Source: Lachnospiraceae bacterium (GTDB taxonomy: Bacteria; Bacillota; Clostridia; Lachnospirales; Lachnospiraceae). Taken from it: a stretch of DNA of 18,185 nucleotides. The translations under genes were made by a program, and so were the position numbers. Location of the stretch: positions 1-18,185 of the forward strand of contig VSNR01000089.1 in the NCBI GenBank assembly GCA_009774345.1. Direction: 5' to 3'. The notes under the pieces are model-generated. The model made no database searches. It had not been told where the DNA came from and was given only the letters and a program-made list of their open reading frames with translations. Shown here in pieces: positions 14,985 through 18,185 of this stretch (its first letter is position 1; each line of letters begins with the position of its first letter).

Positions 14985-16187
14985 GTGAAAGAATGCAAGT
15001 GGAAGCAGCGCATTACGATTTATGGGTTTGTGCTCTGTCTGGTGGGTGTGATGGTACTGATGGTGATTTCCCCCAAGGAGACCGTCTCCCGCGCGGAGCG
15101 CCGCCGTCTGGCAGAGAAGCCCCGCCTGACAGCAAAGGGCCTGCTGGATAAGTCCTTTATGGACGATACGGAGAAGTATTTGCTCGATCACTTTCCATTT
15201 CGAGACGGGCTGCGGCGCATCAAGGCGTATTTTGCCTATGATGTGTTGCAACAGAAGGAAAATAATGACATCTATGTCGTTGATGGACACGCGTCAAAGC
15301 TCGAATATCCGCTGAATGAGTCGTCTGTAAAGCGGCTTGCCGCCAAGATGAATCAGCTTCGGCAGCAGTATTTTCCAGAGCAGACGGCGCGGTATGCTAT
15401 TGTGCCGGACAAGAATTACTTTCTGGCAGAACAGAATGGTTTTCCGTCGGTGGACTATGAGCGTATGCGTAGTCTGCTGTCGCAGGAGCTTCAGACAGTC
15501 AGTGCGTCGGACAGCGCATTTGCGTACATGGAGATCACTTCGGGATTGACAATTGACGACTATTATCATACAGATACACACTGGCGGCAGGAGCGGATTC
15601 TCGACGTGGCGCGCTGTGCGGCTGACGCGCTTGGCGTGGGAGAATTTTTGTCTTTTTCTTCAGGCAGTCAGGCGGCATTCACACAGAATCAGATCAAGGA
15701 TTTTTATGGCGTCTATTATGGTCAGGCGGCGCTGCCTATGGAGCCGGACACGATCGTATATCTCACAAGTGAGGTGACGGATGCGGCGCGGGTGTGGAGC
15801 TTAGAAGAAAATATGCAGAGCGGCAAAAATGCTGGCAAGGTAGTGCTGCCGGACGAGGAAGGTGCTGTCTGGAAGGCGGTCTATCAGACGGAAAAGCTGG
15901 AAGATGAAAAGAGTCTTGACAAGTATGATGTGTTTGTGGGCGGCGCGTCCTCCTTGCAGGTGATCCGAAGTCCCAAGGCAGCGGCAAAACGGCGCCTGAT
16001 TCTGTTTCGGGATTCCTATACGAGTAGTCTGGCGCCGCTCTTGTTGGAGGCGTATGGGGAGATTGTTCTGATTGATTTGCGCTATATCGACTCAGCGCGG
16101 ATTGGGACGTATGTTGACTTCGCGGGGGCGGATATTTTGTTTTTGTATAATACGTCGATTGTGAATCACTCGGAGATGTTGAAGTGA
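14985..16187 (+). CDS. DHHW/AlgX-AlgJ-like SGNH acyltransferase partner, copy 2
   Basis: The 400-residue protein has an N-terminal membrane anchor (about 8-28) and an extracytoplasmic DHHW-family domain. The family motif is complete here: D197, H199 and W200 in YYHTDTHWRQ, with presumed nucleophile S344 in LFRDSYTSS. The early segment SRAERRRLAEKPRLT followed by DDTEKYLLDHFPFRDGLR (about 60-77) is typical of DHHW proteins. GGAGG at 14973-14977 is 7 bases before the GTG at 14985 and only 4 before an in-frame TTG at 14982, so GTG is preferred. It is the partner of MBOAT copy 2 and the last gene before an intrinsic terminator. Clostridial relatives acetylate exported polysaccharides such as cellulose or wall polymers; the acceptor here is unknown. 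Confidence 0.87.
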   Translation: MKECKWKQRITIYGFVLCLVGVMVLMVISPKETVSRAERRRLAEKPRLTAKGLLDKSFMDDTEKYLLDHFPFRDGLRRIKAYFAYDVLQQKENNDIYVVDGHASKLEYPLNESSVKRLAAKMNQLRQQYFPEQTARYAIVPDKNYFLAEQNGFPSVDYERMRSLLSQELQTVSASDSAFAYMEITSGLTIDDYYHTDTHWRQERILDVARCAADALGVGEFLSFSSGSQAAFTQNQIKDFYGVYYGQAALPMEPDTIVYLTSEVTDAARVWSLEENMQSGKNAGKVVLPDEEGAVWKAVYQTEKLEDEKSLDKYDVFVGGASSLQVIRSPKAAAKRRLILFRDSYTSSLAPLLLEAYGEIVLIDLRYIDSARIGTYVDFAGADILFLYNTSIVNHSEMLK

Positions 16188-16198
16188 TGGAATAGAGG

Positions 16199-16231
16199 AA
16201 AGCTCTGGTTTGTAGAAATCAGGGCTTTTTT
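16199..16231 (+). terminator. Rho-independent terminator after the second acylation module
   Basis: The arms 16199-16211 and 16216-16228 form a 13-pair stem (AAAGCTCTG against CAGGGCTTT plus four further pairs, two G-T wobbles) with the tetraloop GTAG. The stem runs into a T-tract at 16226-16231. It starts 12 bases after the stop of the DHHW gene and closes the transcript before the fibronectin-repeat gene. Confidence 0.9.
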
Positions 16232-16269
16232 GATGTTTACATTTTCCTGAAATGCTCCTTTTTAATAAA

Positions 16270-16279
16270 TGACCGGTCA
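16270..16279. promoter_or_regulatory. Perfect palindrome TGACCGGTCA, candidate operator
   Basis: A 10-base perfect palindrome stands alone in an AT-rich spacer, 39 bases before the likely start at 16319 and 26 before its AGGAG (16305-16309). It follows a weak promoter-like pair, TTTACA (16236-16241) and TTTAAT (16261-16266), with a long 19-base spacer. Its form resembles half-site-symmetric operators of TetR-type repressors, but no regulator gene is in the window. Confidence 0.45.
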
Positions 16280-16318
16280 ATGAAACAAAATGTCAATATA
16301 AAAAAGGAGATCACAAAG

Positions 16319-18142
16319 ATGGATACAGTAAGAATAGAGCTAAGATTATACGGCAATGGCTCGATCAAGACAAGCTGGTATAAAGTACCCGGTGCAGTCC
16401 GATATCATGCGTATATGACACAGAGCGGAAAGTCAGGATATCTATATAATAACCAGAACCTCACCGTCAATTGTTTCGTGAGTCCTGACAGGCTGCCGAC
16501 CAATAAGGATTTCAGGATGTATGTCGATGCTTACAACAGTGCCGGCACAAAGATCGCATCTGGAAATAGTTATATGAAAATCACATCCTATACCTATGAT
16601 CCGAAGAAGGTGCCCAATAATGTGCCGGAGCTTAGAGGAATGACGCCGCCTTCCATACAGTCTAAGAGTGCAACACAGACCAGTGCGACAATCACATGGT
16701 ATGCCCAGTCCAATGCGACAGGATATCGGATGAAATTTGACAATAGAGTTTATGAACTCACAGGCACAAGCAAAACCTTTACCGGGCTGAGTCCAAATAG
16801 AAGCTATACATTTATGATGCTTACAAAGACGCTGGATGGGGATAGCGCCTATGGTGCAGCGCAGACGGTGACGACACCGCCGGTAGCGCCCTCCAATATC
16901 AGTGCAGTGAGCACGACAGATACCGTGACTGTCAGCTGGAATAAAGTGGCAGGGGCGACCAAATATACCATCAGCTTCAATAACAGGATCTACACGGCAT
17001 CTGGTAGCAGTACTTCGCTGAAAATCAGCGGATTGCAGCCGTGGACTTCCTACAATTATAAGATTTGCTGTCACAGTGCAGACGGTGCCGGAAATTACAG
17101 TTCGGTAAAGAATATCATGACACAGCAGAAGCCGCAGGCGCCCAAAGTGCCGGCAAATATCAAGAAGAGTGCTACACCGTCCAGTGCGACGATCAGCTGG
17201 GGCGCAGTGTCCGGCGCGACGGGCTATGATCTGAAATTCAATGGCAGCGTGTACAGCCAGACAGGAACCAGCAAAACCATCAGTGGACTGCAGCCGGACA
17301 CCACATATAGATTCCAGGTGCGCGCCAAAAATGCAGCCGGCACCAGCGCATACAGCACAGAGCAGACCGTGCGGACAACCACCAGGACACCATCCAACAT
17401 TACGAAAAGATCCACCGAGAGCTCTGTGACAATCAGTTGGAGTCCGGTATCCGGCGCGACAGGGTATGATCTGCTGATTGACAACAGGAACTACAGCCAG
17501 AAGGAGACGACCAGGACGCTGACTGGACTAGGGAGAAATACAGCCCATAAGTTTCAGGTGCGCTCCAAAAACGCAAATGGTGTCAGTCCATACAGCCCAG
17601 AGCAGACTGTGACGACCGCACCTTATGTCCCAAATGTAGATGCACCGCAGTCATCAACTTATGATACAGCGACTGTAAGCTGGTATAGTGAGCAGGGGGC
17701 GACAGGTTATGATGTAAAATTTGATGGCACAGTGTATTCGGTACCATCTAATCAAACCTCCAAGAAAATAACAGGACTAAAGCCCAAGACCACCTATAAG
17801 TATCAGGTGCGTGCCAAAAATGCAGATGGAGCGAGTGCATACAGCAAGGAAAAGTCTATCACGACACAGAAAAGGCTGCCGGATATGCCCACAAATATCA
17901 CTGCCACAAGCACAGATAAATCAGTGGAAATCAAGTGGGACAAGGCGCCTTACGCGACAGGGTATGAAGTGCAGTTCAACGGTTCTAGCAGCAGTGTGAC
18001 GGAGAACAGCAAGAAGTATGAATATCTTAGATCAAACACCAATTATGCTTACAGCGTGCGCTCCCAAAATGCTGATGGCTATAGTGCGTATACGCCCAAC
18101 AAGGGAATATTGGTGTTGCTACCCATTTTTCCTGACCCATAA
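16319..18142 (+). CDS. Fibronectin type III repeat protein without a visible signal peptide
   Basis: The 607-residue protein is built almost wholly of fibronectin type III-like modules: a divergent N-terminal module (about 1-105) and six repeats of about 80 residues (starting near 110, 192, 280, 359, 441 and 524). Each has the pattern TxxWxxxxGATGYD, then TGLxPxTxYxFQVRAKNADGxSAYS. The tail ends LPIFPDP within the last strand. No enzyme domain, wall anchor, membrane segment or signal peptide is seen. The frame is open from 16280, but that ATG has no ribosome binding site, while AGGAG at 16305-16309 is 9 bases before the ATG at 16319; the extra 13 residues are polar and would not make a signal either. 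It is a likely binding or adhesion protein whose location is unclear. It sits alone between a terminator and an outgoing promoter. Confidence 0.85.
   Translation: MDTVRIELRLYGNGSIKTSWYKVPGAVRYHAYMTQSGKSGYLYNNQNLTVNCFVSPDRLPTNKDFRMYVDAYNSAGTKIASGNSYMKITSYTYDPKKVPNNVPELRGMTPPSIQSKSATQTSATITWYAQSNATGYRMKFDNRVYELTGTSKTFTGLSPNRSYTFMMLTKTLDGDSAYGAAQTVTTPPVAPSNISAVSTTDTVTVSWNKVAGATKYTISFNNRIYTASGSSTSLKISGLQPWTSYNYKICCHSADGAGNYSSVKNIMTQQKPQAPKVPANIKKSATPSSATISWGAVSGATGYDLKFNGSVYSQTGTSKTISGLQPDTTYRFQVRAKNAAGTSAYSTEQTVRTTTRTPSNITKRSTESSVTISWSPVSGATGYDLLIDNRNYSQKETTRTLTGLGRNTAHKFQVRSKNANGVSPYSPEQTVTTAPYVPNVDAPQSSTYDTATVSWYSEQGATGYDVKFDGTVYSVPSNQTSKKITGLKPKTTYKYQVRAKNADGASAYSKEKSITTQKRLPDMPTNITATSTDKSVEIKWDKAPYATGYEVQFNGSSSSVTENSKKYEYLRSNTNYAYSVRSQNADGYSAYTPNKGILVLLPIFPDP
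17159..17877 (+). repeat. Tandem DNA repeats encoding fibronectin modules
   Basis: Repeats 3 to 5 of the fibronectin-repeat gene are recognisably similar at the DNA level. CCGGCGCGAC followed by GGG(C/T)TATGATCTG recurs at 17211 and 17451, a period of exactly 240 bases, and a weaker third copy lies about 246 bases on. The similarity suggests relatively recent module duplication, with repeats 3 and 4 the closest pair. Confidence 0.7.
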
Positions 18143-18151
18143 TTACCATGG

Positions 18152-18180
18152 TTGCCTGTCACAGAATTAACCGATATAAT
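18152..18180 (+). promoter_or_regulatory. Sigma-A type promoter pointing out of the window
   Basis: TTGCCT at 18152-18157 and a perfect TATAAT at 18175-18180 are separated by 17 bases. Four of six -35 bases match the consensus. It starts 10 bases after the fibronectin-repeat gene and would drive a gene beyond the window edge. No terminator for the fibronectin gene is visible before it. Confidence 0.6.
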
Positions 18181-18185
18181 GACAT

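Noticed and set aside
17159..17877. CRISPR-like or satellite repeat array
   Set aside because: The 240-base periodicity is in frame and encodes fibronectin modules; copies are too long and divergent for CRISPR repeats.
18171..18177. Flagellar sigma (SigD/FliA) -10 CCGATAT
   Set aside because: No TAAA-type -35 lies about 15 bases upstream, while a sigma-A pair with 17-base spacing overlaps it.

Overview
The window looks like a chromosomal segment of a Gram-positive anaerobe of the Clostridia, most likely Lachnospiraceae. This is inferred from the strong AGGAGG-type ribosome binding sites, the use of TTG and GTG starts, the short-form clostridial glutamine synthetase followed by an ANTAR regulator, a DHHW-family surface acylation protein, and moderate G+C. 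No rRNA, tRNA, CRISPR array, transposase or phage gene was seen. Seventeen protein genes fill almost the whole window; sixteen are on the + strand and one on the - strand.

Region 1 (1-3753) is a probable four-gene operon behind a good extended -10 promoter. It carries an HisC-type aminotransferase, a DUF368 (PopT-type) membrane protein, a class I SAM methyltransferase and the redox chaperone Hsp33. It ends tail-to-tail, 10 bases away, with a - strand gene for a membrane-anchored protein whose outer domain resembles an FMN-binding domain without its flavinylation motif.

Region 2 (4382-11213) runs from the divergent promoter region through glnA, a TTG-started ANTAR regulator with a degenerate receiver, a ManC-type GDP-mannose enzyme, dapF, an AlgI-like MBOAT acyltransferase and an AlgJ/AlgX-like DHHW protein. 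Gaps are short and dapF nearly abuts the MBOAT gene, so much of it may be co-transcribed. It combines nitrogen assimilation with envelope precursor supply and surface-polymer O-acylation.

Region 3 (11214-16231) holds an ECF sigma factor overlapping its presumed membrane anti-sigma partner, then a lipoprotein, a second MBOAT and a second DHHW protein, closed by a strong intrinsic terminator. The sigma/anti-sigma pair is bracketed by two unusual non-coding structures: a 79-base near-perfect hairpin just before the sigma gene, and a roughly 150-base block of three packed hairpins with a competing long-range helix just before the lipoprotein gene.

Region 4 (16232-18185) has a perfect 10-base palindrome suggestive of an operator, a gene for a protein made almost entirely of fibronectin type III repeats with no visible signal peptide, and a sigma-A-like promoter pointing out of the window.

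The most interesting reading is that 8643-16187 is a duplicated surface O-acylation system (two MBOAT/DHHW pairs) built around its own ECF sigma switch and structured RNA leaders. The genes and structures are seen directly; the regulatory link is inference.
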